Source: Saccharibacillus qingshengii | GTDB taxonomy: Bacteria; Bacillota; Bacilli; Paenibacillales; Paenibacillaceae | Assembly: GCF_013185195.1 (NCBI RefSeq) | Contig: NZ_JAAZWC010000033.1 | Span: forward strand, 1-49,540 | DNA: 49,540 bases | Reading direction: 5' to 3' | Shown: piece after piece, positions 32,428-41,558 of the stretch | Layout of the letters: each line of letters begins with the position of its first letter | Numbering within the stretch: the stretch's first letter is position 1 | The notes under the pieces: model-generated | What the model saw: the letters and a program-made list of their open reading frames with translations, nothing else | Databases searched by the model: none | What the model was told of the DNA's origin: nothing | Translations under genes and position numbers: made by a program

Positions 32428-33504
32428 ATGGATAAGGAACTGCAGCAGGAAGCGCAGGGCAAGACGCGCGAAGGTACGTATATCTTGGCGGTGGAGACCA
32501 GCTGCGACGAAACGTCCGTCGCGATTGTCAAAGACGGACAGGAAGTGCTCGTGAATCTGGTTGCCAGCCAGATCGAGACGCACAAAGCGTTCGGCGGCGT
32601 TGTCCCCGAAGTGGCTTCGCGCCAGCACGTCGAGTGCATCACGCGCTTGATGGAGCAGGCGATCGAGGAATCGGGGCTTGAAGCACGCGAATTGACGGCG
32701 ATTGCCGTAACGGAAGGTCCCGGGCTTGTCGGGGCGCTTCTGGTCGGGATTATGGCCGCCAAAGCGCTGGCTTTTGCACTCGACAAGCCGCTGATCGGCA
32801 CCCATCATATCGCCGGGCATATTTATGCCAACCAACTGACGGATGAGATTCAATATCCGTCGATCGCGCTCGTCGTCTCCGGCGGCCATACCGAGATCGT
32901 GCGTATGGAGAGCGAAGGCCGGTTCGAGGTTGTCGGGCAGACGCGCGACGACGCTGTGGGTGAAGCCTACGACAAAGTGGCGCGTTCGCTCGGCTTCCCG
33001 TATCCGGGAGGTCCGCACGTCGACAAAGCGGCGCAGGCCGCCGATACGGCTGCCGCGCTGCCCCGGGTGTGGCTGGAAGAAGGCTCGTACGATTTCAGCC
33101 TCAGTGGTCTCAAGTCCGCGGTGCTGAATCTGGTTAACCAGAGCCGGATGAAAGGATACGAAGTCGATACGGGCGCAATCGCGCGCGGATTCCAGGAATC
33201 CGTCGTGGAGGTGCTGGTCGCCAAGGCGATTCGTGCCGTACATGAATTCGGTGCGAAGCAGCTGCTGCTGTGCGGCGGTGTGGCGGCGAACGGCGGTCTG
33301 CGAAGCGAACTGACGGCGCGCTGCGCGGCGGAAAATATTCCGCTTGCGATCCCGCCGCTGAAGTACTGCACGGACAATGCCGCGATGATCGGCGCCGCCG
33401 CTTACGTGAAATGGACACGCGGCGAAATCAGCGATCTTTTTATCAAAGGAGAGCCGGGCATGTCGCTGGAAAACTGGTCGGTCGGAGAATCGGCTGCCCG
33501 GTAA
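32428..33504 (+). CDS. tsaD: tRNA N6-threonylcarbamoyladenosine transferase TsaD
   Basis: TsaD (formerly Gcp/YgjD) transfers the threonylcarbamoyl group from TC-AMP to A37. The 358-residue protein starts at ATG 32428, 5 nt after rimI. Motifs are ILAVETSCDETSVAIVKDGQ, VVPEVASRQHVE, the metal-binding HHIAGHIYAN, VVSGGHTEIV, GEAYDKVARSLGFPYPGG, and CGGVAANGGLR near the nucleotide site. TDNAAMIGAAAY near the end holds the last metal Asp. All key residues are present. It is the last gene of the tsaE-tsaB-rimI-tsaD operon; a terminator follows about 60 nt later. Confidence 0.95.
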   Translation: MDKELQQEAQGKTREGTYILAVETSCDETSVAIVKDGQEVLVNLVASQIETHKAFGGVVPEVASRQHVECITRLMEQAIEESGLEARELTAIAVTEGPGLVGALLVGIMAAKALAFALDKPLIGTHHIAGHIYANQLTDEIQYPSIALVVSGGHTEIVRMESEGRFEVVGQTRDDAVGEAYDKVARSLGFPYPGGPHVDKAAQAADTAAALPRVWLEEGSYDFSLSGLKSAVLNLVNQSRMKGYEVDTGAIARGFQESVVEVLVAKAIRAVHEFGAKQLLLCGGVAANGGLRSELTARCAAENIPLAIPPLKYCTDNAAMIGAAAYVKWTRGEISDLFIKGEPGMSLENWSVGESAAR

Positions 33505-33566
33505 AACGGAAAGCGCAAAGGCGCGTGACGAATAAAGGTTCTGTCTGCGTAAGCGGCAGCGAGCGT

Positions 33567-33599
33567 AAAGGGCTTCTTCCAAACGGGAAGAAGCCCTTT
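33567..33599 (+). terminator. Terminator-type hairpin after tsaD (first copy, T tract lost)
   Basis: AAAGGGCTTCTTCC (33567-33580) pairs with GGGAAGAAGCCCTTT (33585-33599) around AAAC. Only three T's follow before the sequence ACGTGTCGAG of the palindromic element begins. A second copy with a full T tract lies 230 bp downstream. Confidence 0.75.
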
Positions 33600-33800
33600 A
33601 CGTGTCGAGAAAGTCGTATTCCAAACAAAGTGAGGAGGCGGAGGGAGAAATTCAGTGAAGGAACGATAGTGTTCGCCTTTGAAATCGAGAAAATTCCGCT
33701 GAAATTTAATCTTTTTCTCGATTTCAACACGCGACCGGAACGAATTTCTCCCGCAGCTGACGAGCTTCTACAACGAATAGGACTTTCTCGACAGCCTGAA
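33600..33800. repeat. Long palindromic dispersed element, copy 1 (about 200 bp)
   Basis: The ends TGTCGAGAAAGTC (33603-33615) and GACTTTCTCGACA (33781-33793) are exact inverted repeats. Inner inverted pairs are GGAGAAATTC/GAATTTCTCC (near 33644 and 33743) and TGAAATCGAGAAAA/TTTTTCTCGATTTCA (near 33680 and 33712). No convincing ORF is present. A 64-bp core from GAGGAGGCGG is repeated with a single difference at the right window edge. Both flanks carry the same 29-bp terminator hairpin (33571-33599 and 33801-33829). Confidence 0.85.
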
Positions 33801-33831
33801 GGCTTCTTCCAAACGGGAAGAAGCCCTTTTT
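33799..33831 (+). terminator. Terminator hairpin, second copy with T tract
   Basis: GGCTTCTTCC and GGGAAGAAGCC with an AAAC loop are identical to the hairpin at 33571-33599 and are followed by five T's. This copy looks like the functional terminator of the tsaE-tsaD operon. Confidence 0.8.
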
Positions 33832-33956
33832 GTGTGGAAAAGAGTATTTTATACGGAGACGGGATTCGGACTCTTGTAAAGCTGTGTAAAATGTAGAAGT
33901 CGGACCCGCCGATGTTTACTCACGCTTAACCTGCCCTTGTCAATCCCTGAATAAAC

Positions 33957-34204
33957 TTATCCACATATCCCCTTATCGTTGTGTACAAGTAGGCTTAACC
34001 CGCGCGGAATGCCTGCTTCGAATTTTATGTAAAAGGGGATATGTTTTTCAAAAAGCAAAAGTGAAATCTGTGGATAATGTGCATAACAAAGTGGATAAAA
34101 TTGGTTTCAAGGTAGAAGTGGCGGTTTAAAAAGCAAAAAACCGGCCATAAAGGCCGGTTAGCAGGAAAAATAAGTGGTGAAACTGTGGATAACGCAGTGG
34201 ATAA
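33957..34204. other. DnaA-box cluster between tsaD and the ABC-F gene
   Basis: Perfect matches to TTATNCACA are at 33957-33965 (plus), 34069-34077, 34078-34086 and 34184-34192 (minus). One-mismatch boxes are at 34090-34098 and 34196-34204 (minus). Two perfect boxes abut. The region is AT-rich and non-coding. With the palindromic element and terminators it fills the 735-bp interval 33,505-34,239. From memory, the corresponding gcp-ydiF interval in B. subtilis is one of the known DnaA-box clusters outside oriC. Confidence 0.82.
34131..34162 (-). terminator. Intrinsic terminator of the ABC-F gene
   Basis: On the minus strand AACCGGCC, a TTTA loop and GGCCGGTT are followed by a run of T's (34139-34134). 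It lies inside the DnaA-box cluster, about 80 nt past the ABC-F stop. Confidence 0.85.
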
Positions 34205-34239
34205 CGGGGATAGATCAAAATGTTCACTTGACAAAAAAA

Positions 34240-36201
34240 TTATTCCGCAGCGAGCGTTTCCCATTCTTCGTAGGCCGAGGCAAGCTGGGTTTTGTTCGTA
34301 TCAATCGCATTTTGCCGTTCCTGGATCGCCATATAGTCTTCGTAAATTTCCGGAAGTGTCAACTCCAGTTCAAGGGCGGCAACCGAGCTCTCGAGTTCCG
34401 CAATCAGCGTCTCGAGCTGTTCCATCCGGCGCTGCCGGCTGCGTTCTTCGCGCTTGGCCTGTTTGCTTTCTTCAAAAGCGGCCTGGGCATTCTTGGATTC
34501 TTCACTCTCGCCCGCTTGGACGGAAGCCGAAGATTTGCTGCGCGCCGAGCCAAGGACCGCATTCTCGCGTGCGATCTCTTCAAGTTCCTGCTTCTTCTCG
34601 ACGTAGTCGTCGTAGTTGCCCAGATAGCCGGTGATGCCGCTTGGACTCAACTCGATCACGCGTTCGGCCATTTTGTTGAGGAAATAGCGGTCGTGGGAAA
34701 TGAACAGCAGCGTCCCGTCGAAATCGATCAATGCCGATTCGAGCACTTCTTTGCTGTACAGATCCAAATGGTTGGTCGGTTCGTCGAGAATAAGCGTGTT
34801 GGCTTCGAGCAGCATCAGCTTGGAGAGCAGCACACGGGCTTTCTCGCCGCCGCTGAGTGCGGAGATTCTCTTGAGCACGTCTTCACCGCTGAACAGGAAA
34901 CTGCCGAGCACCGTCCGGATCCGGGCTTCTTCCATATGCGGATACGCGCTCCACAGTTCTTCCAATACGGTGTTCTGCGGATTGAGCGTATCCTGCTGCT
35001 GGTCGTAGTACCCGATTTGGACTTTGGCTCCCCAGGTGATGCGTCCTTCGTCCGGCTTGAGCCGGTCAATCAGCGCTTTGAGCATGGTGGACTTGCCGAC
35101 CCCGTTGGGCCCGATCAGCGCTACCGTTTCGCCGCGGGACAGGGCAAACGACGCATCGCGGAACAATTTGTTGGCGCCGTCGTAGGAGGCGGATACGCCG
35201 TCTACATGCAGGACGTCTTTGCCCGAGGGATAAGCGGCCTGGAACGAGAAGTTGGCCCGTTTCAGATCGCCCGCCGGCCGATCCAGCCGATCCAATTTCT
35301 CCAGCGCTTTGCGCCGGCTCTGCGCCCGCTTGGTCGTCGAAGCCCGAACGATATTCTGCTGGATGAACGTTTCCATCTTCGCGATTTCGCCCTGCTGCTT
35401 CTCGTACTGTTTCATGTCGGCTTCGTACTCGGCGGCTTTGAGCTCGGTGTAACGGCTGTAATTGCCCGTATAGCGGCGCGCCCGGTGGCGTTCGATCTCC
35501 ACGATCGCCGTAACCGTCTTGTCGAGGAAGTAGCGGTCGTGGGAGACGATCAACAGTCCGCCGTCGTAACTGCGCAGATAGTCTTCCAGCCAGGTCAGCG
35601 TCTCGATGTCCAGATGGTTGGTCGGTTCGTCGAGCATGAGCAGATCCGGAGCCTGAAGCAGCATTTTGGCCAAAGCCAGACGGGTCCGCTGTCCGCCGCT
35701 GAGCGTGGAGACGACCGTCGAAGGATCGAAACTGCCGAAGCCCATCCCGTGCAGGACGCTGCGGATCTTGGTACCGATCTCGTAACCGCCGTGGTCGCGG
35801 AACCAGTCCGAACGCACCGCATAGCGGTTCAGCAGATCCTGATAGGCTTTGTCCTGTTCGGAATGCGAGGAGCCTTCGGTGATCTCGAGTTCCATCTCGC
35901 GGATCTCCCGTTCGGCATCGAGCAGATCGGCAAACACGTCCAGCATTTCTGCCTGGATGGTCCGATCCGACTGCAGCCCGCTGTTTTGGGCAAGATAGCC
36001 GATCGTCGTTTCTTTGTTTTTGAAAATTTGACCATCGTCGTGGGACATCTCGCCGGCCAGAATCTTCAGCAGCGTCGACTTGCCCGCCCCGTTGACTCCG
36101 ACAAGTCCGATTCGTTCGCGTTCCAGGATTTGAAAGGTAATGCCTTCCAGAATGCTCTGGACGCCGTATCTTTTTGCGATTCCCGTTGCTTGAAGCAGCA
36201 T
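34240..36201 (-). CDS. ydiF: ABC-F family ATPase (YdiF/Uup-like ribosome-associated protein)
   Basis: The 653-residue protein has two ATPase domains and no membrane segments. ABC-F proteins act on the ribosome at the E site. Domain 1: GVNGAGKSTLLKILAGE, LSGGQRTRLALAKMLL, LLMLDEPTNHLDIETL, VSHDRYFLD. Domain 2: GPNGVGKSTMLKAL, LSGGEKARVLLSKLML, LILDEPTNHLDLYSKE, ISHDRYFLN. The P-site tRNA interaction linker between them is rich in Lys/Arg (STTKRAQSRRKALEKLDRLD). A C-terminal coiled coil (ESKQAKREERSRQRRMEQLE) resembles Uup/YdiF. The start follows GGAGG by 9 nt. Both catalytic Glu residues (DEPTNHLD) are present. Position next to tsaD matches B. subtilis ydiF, although here it is inverted. Confidence 0.93.
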   Translation of the reverse strand: MLLQATGIAKRYGVQSILEGITFQILERERIGLVGVNGAGKSTLLKILAGEMSHDDGQIFKNKETTIGYLAQNSGLQSDRTIQAEMLDVFADLLDAEREIREMELEITEGSSHSEQDKAYQDLLNRYAVRSDWFRDHGGYEIGTKIRSVLHGMGFGSFDPSTVVSTLSGGQRTRLALAKMLLQAPDLLMLDEPTNHLDIETLTWLEDYLRSYDGGLLIVSHDRYFLDKTVTAIVEIERHRARRYTGNYSRYTELKAAEYEADMKQYEKQQGEIAKMETFIQQNIVRASTTKRAQSRRKALEKLDRLDRPAGDLKRANFSFQAAYPSGKDVLHVDGVSASYDGANKLFRDASFALSRGETVALIGPNGVGKSTMLKALIDRLKPDEGRITWGAKVQIGYYDQQQDTLNPQNTVLEELWSAYPHMEEARIRTVLGSFLFSGEDVLKRISALSGGEKARVLLSKLMLLEANTLILDEPTNHLDLYSKEVLESALIDFDGTLLFISHDRYFLNKMAERVIELSPSGITGYLGNYDDYVEKKQELEEIARENAVLGSARSKSSASVQAGESEESKNAQAAFEESKQAKREERSRQRRMEQLETLIAELESSVAALELELTLPEIYEDYMAIQERQNAIDTNKTQLASAYEEWETLAAE

Positions 36202-36454
36202 AATTCAGAGTCCTCCGTGCTGTTGAAATAGTCTAAGATCACTTTATTTTACCGTAGAAACGGCGAAAAACCAAAGAGAGACTGCATAAATTCGGGTGTT
36301 CTTTCCCAAAAGCCCAAATCCCCGTCCAAACGGCGGATCTTATTTTCCCCGGAAAAGCCGGATCAAGGCTTCGTGGGACCTTCCCGGCGGTGGTTATTTG
36401 CGCAAAACAATGATAAACTTGAGCATGTGAGAACAAAAAAGAGAACAGAAGAGA

Positions 36455-37093
36455 ATGCGGGAGGCGAGCGCTATCGAACCTTTACCGGATAAGGCGGCGT
36501 TTCGGCGCCGTATGGAACAGGTGAGAGCGGATTTGTCCGAATCGCTGCGCGCGCGGCAATCCGCTTCCGTCTGCCGAATGGCAGCGGATCGCTTGGAGGT
36601 CCTGCGCAGGCGCAAAGGCCAACCGCTGGCGCTGCTCGGCTACCTGCCTTATCGGGGAGAACTGGACCTGCGTCCTCTGCTTCAAGACTGCCGCCGGCAC
36701 GGAGATATCGTACTGGCGCCGAGGATCGACAAGACTTCGCGCCGTATGCGGCTTCTGGAGATCCGGCGGGCGGAGGACGAAGTTCCCGGCAGTTGGGGAA
36801 TTCCCGAGCCGGCAGCCGATCTTCCCGAATGGCCGGAAAACAGGCTGGACGGAATCGATGTCGTACTCGTTCCGGGATTGGCATTCGATCTCGCGGGAGG
36901 ACGAATCGGTTACGGAGGCGGCTTCTACGACCGGCTGCTGGAACGTTTCGGCACTGCCGGAGCCAAGCCGGAGCTGTGGGCGCTCGCTTTTGACGGGCAG
37001 ATTGTGGATCGAGTACCGATGGAACCGCACGACTTCCTGCTGGATCTTCTGATCGTGCCGGCAGGCATGACGAATATAACGGGCCGTGCCTGA
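36455..37093 (+). CDS. 5-formyltetrahydrofolate cyclo-ligase
   Basis: The enzyme converts 5-formyl-THF to 5,10-methenyl-THF with ATP. The 212-residue protein has KAAFRRRMEQVRADLSESLR at the N-terminus, LALLGYLPYRGELDLRPLLQ, IVLAPRIDKTSRRM, and the diagnostic GGRIGYGGGFYDRLLERF near residue 150. The final part is ALAFDGQIVDRVPMEPHDF. The start ATG 36455 follows AGAAGAG. It is divergent from the ABC-F gene. The MoaB-type gene follows 70 nt later on the same strand without a terminator, so the two are probably co-transcribed. Confidence 0.92.
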   Translation: MREASAIEPLPDKAAFRRRMEQVRADLSESLRARQSASVCRMAADRLEVLRRRKGQPLALLGYLPYRGELDLRPLLQDCRRHGDIVLAPRIDKTSRRMRLLEIRRAEDEVPGSWGIPEPAADLPEWPENRLDGIDVVLVPGLAFDLAGGRIGYGGGFYDRLLERFGTAGAKPELWALAFDGQIVDRVPMEPHDFLLDLLIVPAGMTNITGRA

Positions 37094-37163
37094 AGAAGCG
37101 GCTTCGGCCGTATAGATTGGGAACGGAAAGCAAGAAGAGCGATGGATGAGAAGAGGTGACCTC

Positions 37164-37649
37164 ATGCTGTGGAAAGTGGCAATCTTGACAGCCAGCGACA
37201 AGGGAGCACGGGGCGAGCGGGAGGATACGAGCGCGCAGGTGATCCGGGAGCTGGTGGAAGAAGAAGTAGGCGGAGAAATTATCGAGTACCGGATCGTGCC
37301 CGATGAATCGGACGAGATCGTGGCGGCATTGATCGAAATGACGGATTATTTCCAGGCGGATCTTGTGCTGACGACCGGAGGAACGGAGCTTGCGAACCGG
37401 GATGTGACGCCGGAAGCGACCAAGCGCGTCATCGAACGGGAGGTACCGGGGATGGCCGAAGCGATGCGGATGAACGTCATGCAGAAGAACCGGGCAGCCA
37501 TGCTGTTTCGGGGCATCTGCGGGATACGGGGCCGTTCGCTGATCGTCAATCTGCCGGGTACGCCCAAGGGCGTACACGAGAATTTGGCGGCGATCATGGA
37601 TCAACTGCCGGAAGCGCTGCTGATGGTGACGGGGCAGTACCGGCAGTAG
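37164..37649 (+). CDS. moaB: MogA/MoaB family molybdopterin biosynthesis protein
   Basis: Members bind molybdopterin and catalyse its adenylylation before metal insertion (MogA), or have an accessory role (MoaB). I chose ATG 37164 since AGAGGTGA lies 4 nt upstream; an ATG at 37146 is also in frame. Motifs are VAILTASDKGARGEREDTSA, DLVLTTGGTELANRDVTPEA and GRSLIVNLPGTPKGVHENLA. The family pattern GGTGxxxRD is GGTELANRD here, with Glu in place of the second Gly. No other molybdenum cofactor gene is adjacent. Length (161 residues) is normal. Confidence 0.88.
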   Translation: MLWKVAILTASDKGARGEREDTSAQVIRELVEEEVGGEIIEYRIVPDESDEIVAALIEMTDYFQADLVLTTGGTELANRDVTPEATKRVIEREVPGMAEAMRMNVMQKNRAAMLFRGICGIRGRSLIVNLPGTPKGVHENLAAIMDQLPEALLMVTGQYRQ

Positions 37650-37725
37650 ACGCAAGACCCGCAGAGCCGCCGGATCGCGGCGGCTTCGGGAGACCTTGGC
37701 CGATCCGGCGCGGACGGCACACAAG

Positions 37726-37760
37726 AAAGACGACCCTGGAGAGCGGGGTGTCTTTTTTTG
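37726..37760 (+). terminator. Intrinsic terminator before groES
   Basis: AGACGACCC (37728-37736) pairs with GGGTGTCT (37745-37752), closing a GC-rich loop and running into seven T's. Confidence 0.75.
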
Positions 37761-37771
37761 TGAGAGGGGAC

Positions 37772-37800
37772 TTGAAATTTTGCGCAGAGACTAGTAATAT
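37772..37800 (+). promoter_or_regulatory. Sigma-A promoter of groESL
   Basis: TTGAAA (37772-37777) and TAATAT (37795-37800) are separated by exactly 17 bp. Transcription would start close to 37807, just before the CIRCE element. Confidence 0.8.
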
Positions 37801-37812
37801 AAGACTTGGCTG

Positions 37813-37839
37813 TTAGCACTAGACGTCGTCGAGTGCTAA
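37813..37839 (+). promoter_or_regulatory. CIRCE operator (HrcA binding site)
   Basis: TTAGCACTA-N9-GAGTGCTAA matches the CIRCE consensus (TTAGCACTC-N9-GAGTGCTAA) with one change in the left arm (C to A). It lies between the promoter and groES, so heat-shock control by HrcA is expected. The hrcA gene is not in the window. Confidence 0.95.
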
Positions 37840-37890
37840 CGAAGAAGTTTTGAGGCTTATCAATCTACCTTTACAAGGAGGCTATTTTTC

Positions 37891-38172
37891 ATGATCAAAC
37901 CGTTGGGTGAACGCGTACTCGTAGAACCGATTCAGCAGGAGGAAACGACTTCGTTCGGTATCGTGCTTCCGGACGCTTCGAAAGAAAAGCCGCAGGAAGG
38001 CAAAGTTATTGCCGTAGGCAGCGGGACCCTAAAAGACGGCGTCCGTACTCCGCTCGAAGTGAAGGAAGGCGACGTTGTCCTGTTCTCGAAATATGCAGGC
38101 ACCGAAGTGAAATACGAAGGCAAAGAGTATCTGATTATGAAAGAAAGCGACATTCACGCCATTCTGGCTTAA
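37891..38172 (+). CDS. groES: Co-chaperonin GroES
   Basis: GroES is the 10-kDa heptameric lid of the chaperonin. The 93-residue protein starts [20 protein letters not shown] after AAGGAGG. It contains the mobile loop ([20 protein letters not shown]) and ends [14 protein letters not shown]. The length is normal. It is the first gene of the CIRCE-controlled operon, 69 nt before groEL. Confidence 0.97.
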   Translation: MIKPLGERVLVEPIQQEETTSFGIVLPDASKEKPQEGKVIAVGSGTLKDGVRTPLEVKEGDVVLFSKYAGTEVKYEGKEYLIMKESDIHAILA

Positions 38173-38199
38173 GTGTCCCCTTACACATACGTTTTTTGA

Positions 38200-39870
<1,671 letters not shown>

Positions 39871-39941
39871 GCAAGGGCCTTCAGCCCCGGCTTCATCCGG
39901 CTCCGGCCAACCGATTCATCCCCATTTAACTTTCATTTAAC

Positions 39942-39985
39942 GCAGGCCGCTTGGAGAGGTTTCCCTCTTCAAGCGGCCTGTTTTT
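39942..39985 (+). terminator. Intrinsic terminator after groEL
   Basis: GCAGGCCGCTTG (39942-39953) pairs with AAGCGGCCTG (39971-39980), with a second AGAGG/CCTCT stem inside and five T's at the end. Confidence 0.88.
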
Positions 39986-40011
39986 GATAGAGGCACATTT
40001 ATAGTTAGACA

Positions 40012-40058
40012 TAAAAAAAGTGCCCGCAGAGGCATCATCTTGCTGTCTGCCCGGGCAC
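40012..40058 (-). terminator. Intrinsic terminator of the small minus-strand gene
   Basis: On the minus strand AGTGCCCG (40058-40051) pairs with CGGGCACT near 40026-40019, with an added CAGA/TCTG stem. A run of T's follows. Confidence 0.8.
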
Positions 40059-40061
40059 TAT

Positions 40062-40259
40062 TTACGTTGTTTTCTTTTTCCAGATGCGTTTGACCGCCCA
40101 TTGGGGCAGAGTGACGATTTCTTCATCGATATGGATATCGAACAACGACGAGTTTTTGGGGTTCCGGGTACAAACTCCTTCATAAAATTCGCCGCTGACC
40201 GCATGTAATCGGACGGGTAACGAAATTTGAATTGCCTGATTTAGATTAATCAAAGTCAC
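40062..40259 (-). CDS. Small hypothetical protein (65 aa)
   Basis: I chose GTG 40259, placed 5 nt after AGGAGG, rather than the longer frame that would begin inside that ribosome site. The protein reads VTLINLNQAIQISLPVRLHA, SGEFYEGVCTRNPKNSSLFD and ends PQWAVKRIWKKKTT. It is soluble, with a beta-rich look and a basic C-terminus. I do not recognise a family. The good ribosome site and a dedicated terminator 3 nt after the stop argue that it is a real gene. Confidence 0.65.
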   Translation of the reverse strand: MTLINLNQAIQISLPVRLHAVSGEFYEGVCTRNPKNSSLFDIHIDEEIVTLPQWAVKRIWKKKTT

Positions 40260-40407
40260 ATTCTCCTCCTGCAATCATAATAACTATGTATACATACCAC
40301 AAATCCGGCAAAAGGAAACAATTTCCCAGTCAGATTCGTCTTTTTTTGGAAAAAGGATTAAAGTAGAAACAAATCAAATTGATCTTATAGGAGCTGCATG
40401 CCGCATC

Positions 40408-41343
40408 ATGAAACGATTGTACGAATCTTTGTCGGCACAGCTTCAGGAAGAGACGTCCCGTTTGGCACGTTTGGTCGATGGACATATCACGCAGGACGGT
40501 ACGACCGCTTCACGGATTCCCGGCCTCTATCTGAACCGATATTCCCAGCCCGAACCTTCCGAAGAGAAGCATACGATGTATTGGCCGACGGTTGGACTCG
40601 CGGCGCAGGGCAGCAAGACGATCAAGATTGGCGCAGAAGTTTCGGAATACTCGGGTGCAAGGCTTCTGATTGCTCCGGTGGCGCTGCCGGTAGCTATCCG
40701 GACCGTGCAGGCAAGTCCTTCCGAACCTTTTCTGGGGGTAGGGGTGTATCTCGATCCGCAAAAAATTGCCGCGCTGGTTCCAAAAGTATATCCGAACGGA
40801 CTGCCGACGGTCGAACAACGCAGAGCCAGCTACGTACTGGAAGCCGAACCGGCACTGATCGCCGCCATGTCGCGCTTGGTCGCCTGTCTGGACGATGCCG
40901 AAGATGACGGTCTGCTGGTGTCCCTTGCCGAAGACGAGATTTTTATCCGGCTGCTGCGCAGTTCGGTTGGCGTGTATGTGGCAGAGACCGTATCGGCGGG
41001 ATCCAGCGTACAGCGAGTAGCCAAAGCGATCGAGTGGCTGCGGAACCATTTTGCCGAATCGTTCAAAATTGCCGAATTGGCGGATCGGGTTCATCTGAGC
41101 GAGTCGTCGTTCCGGGAGCATTTCAAATCGGTGACGGCCATGAGTCCGCTGCAGTATCAGAAAGCGCTCCGGCTTCAGGAAGCCCGGCGGTTGATGCTGT
41201 CCGGCGAACAGGAAGACGCGACCCGCGCCTGCCGGTTGGTCGGTTATGTCAGCGACTCGCAGTTCAGCCGCGATTACAGCCGGTTTTTCGGAAACCCGCC
41301 GAGTCGGGATCTGGCCAAGTGGAAGCGTCTGGGTTCTTCTTGA
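40408..41343 (+). CDS. AraC family transcriptional regulator (AraC_N type)
   Basis: The 311-residue regulator has an N-terminal AraC_N ligand domain (about residues 20-180: PGLYLNRYSQPEPSEEKHTM, GLAAQGSKTIKIG, and FLGVGVYLDPQKIAALV). The C-terminus has two helix-turn-helix units (residues 210-305): WLRNHFAESFKIAELADRVH, LSESSFREHFKSVTAMSPLQ, QYQKALRLQEARRLM, and VGYVSDSQFSRDYSRFFGNP. The ATG at 40408 is 14 nt after GGAG, so the true start is a little uncertain. The epimerase gene downstream on the same strand is often adjacent to such regulators and is the likely target, but a terminator lies between. Confidence 0.88.
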   Translation: MKRLYESLSAQLQEETSRLARLVDGHITQDGTTASRIPGLYLNRYSQPEPSEEKHTMYWPTVGLAAQGSKTIKIGAEVSEYSGARLLIAPVALPVAIRTVQASPSEPFLGVGVYLDPQKIAALVPKVYPNGLPTVEQRRASYVLEAEPALIAAMSRLVACLDDAEDDGLLVSLAEDEIFIRLLRSSVGVYVAETVSAGSSVQRVAKAIEWLRNHFAESFKIAELADRVHLSESSFREHFKSVTAMSPLQYQKALRLQEARRLMLSGEQEDATRACRLVGYVSDSQFSRDYSRFFGNPPSRDLAKWKRLGSS

Positions 41344-41365
41344 GTATCTTCCGCCCGGAACAGTA

Positions 41366-41401
41366 AGACCTGCCGCCTTCGTGCGTCAGGTCTTTTTGCG
41401 A
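41366..41401 (+). terminator. Intrinsic terminator after the AraC gene
   Basis: AAGACCTG (41366-41373) pairs with CAGGTCTT near 41388-41395 and is followed by T's. Confidence 0.7.
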
Positions 41402-41558
41402 GGTGAAGCCCGGCGGCTGTATCCTCTAGGCCTACAAGCGTCGAATCGGGCAATAAGAGGCTTGGAACAGTCAAACTTTCGCCCGATTTTCCTTCTATAC
41501 TGAGCAGAGAATGAAGCGGGTTAACCGAAAAGTCTTTGTTCGACAAGGAGGAAATGCG

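Noticed and set aside
33600-33800. Small ORFs within the long palindromic element
   Set aside because: They have no ribosome sites, and the two copies vary in the left part without regard to codons. The conserved property is the inverted-repeat structure.
33957-34204. Chromosomal origin oriC
   Set aside because: The DnaA boxes are good, but dnaA, dnaN, recF, gyrB and rpmH are absent. A DnaA-box cluster outside oriC fits better.
34174-36231. Long plus-strand open frame opposite the ABC-F gene
   Set aside because: The minus strand encodes a complete ABC-F protein with all motifs. The plus frame lacks a family and runs through the terminator and DnaA boxes.
37791-37797. Another CTAG-type repeat end near groES (CTAGTAA)
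   Set aside because: Only seven bases match. No inverted partner CTAG lies at about 110 bp, and the sequence is part of the groES promoter.
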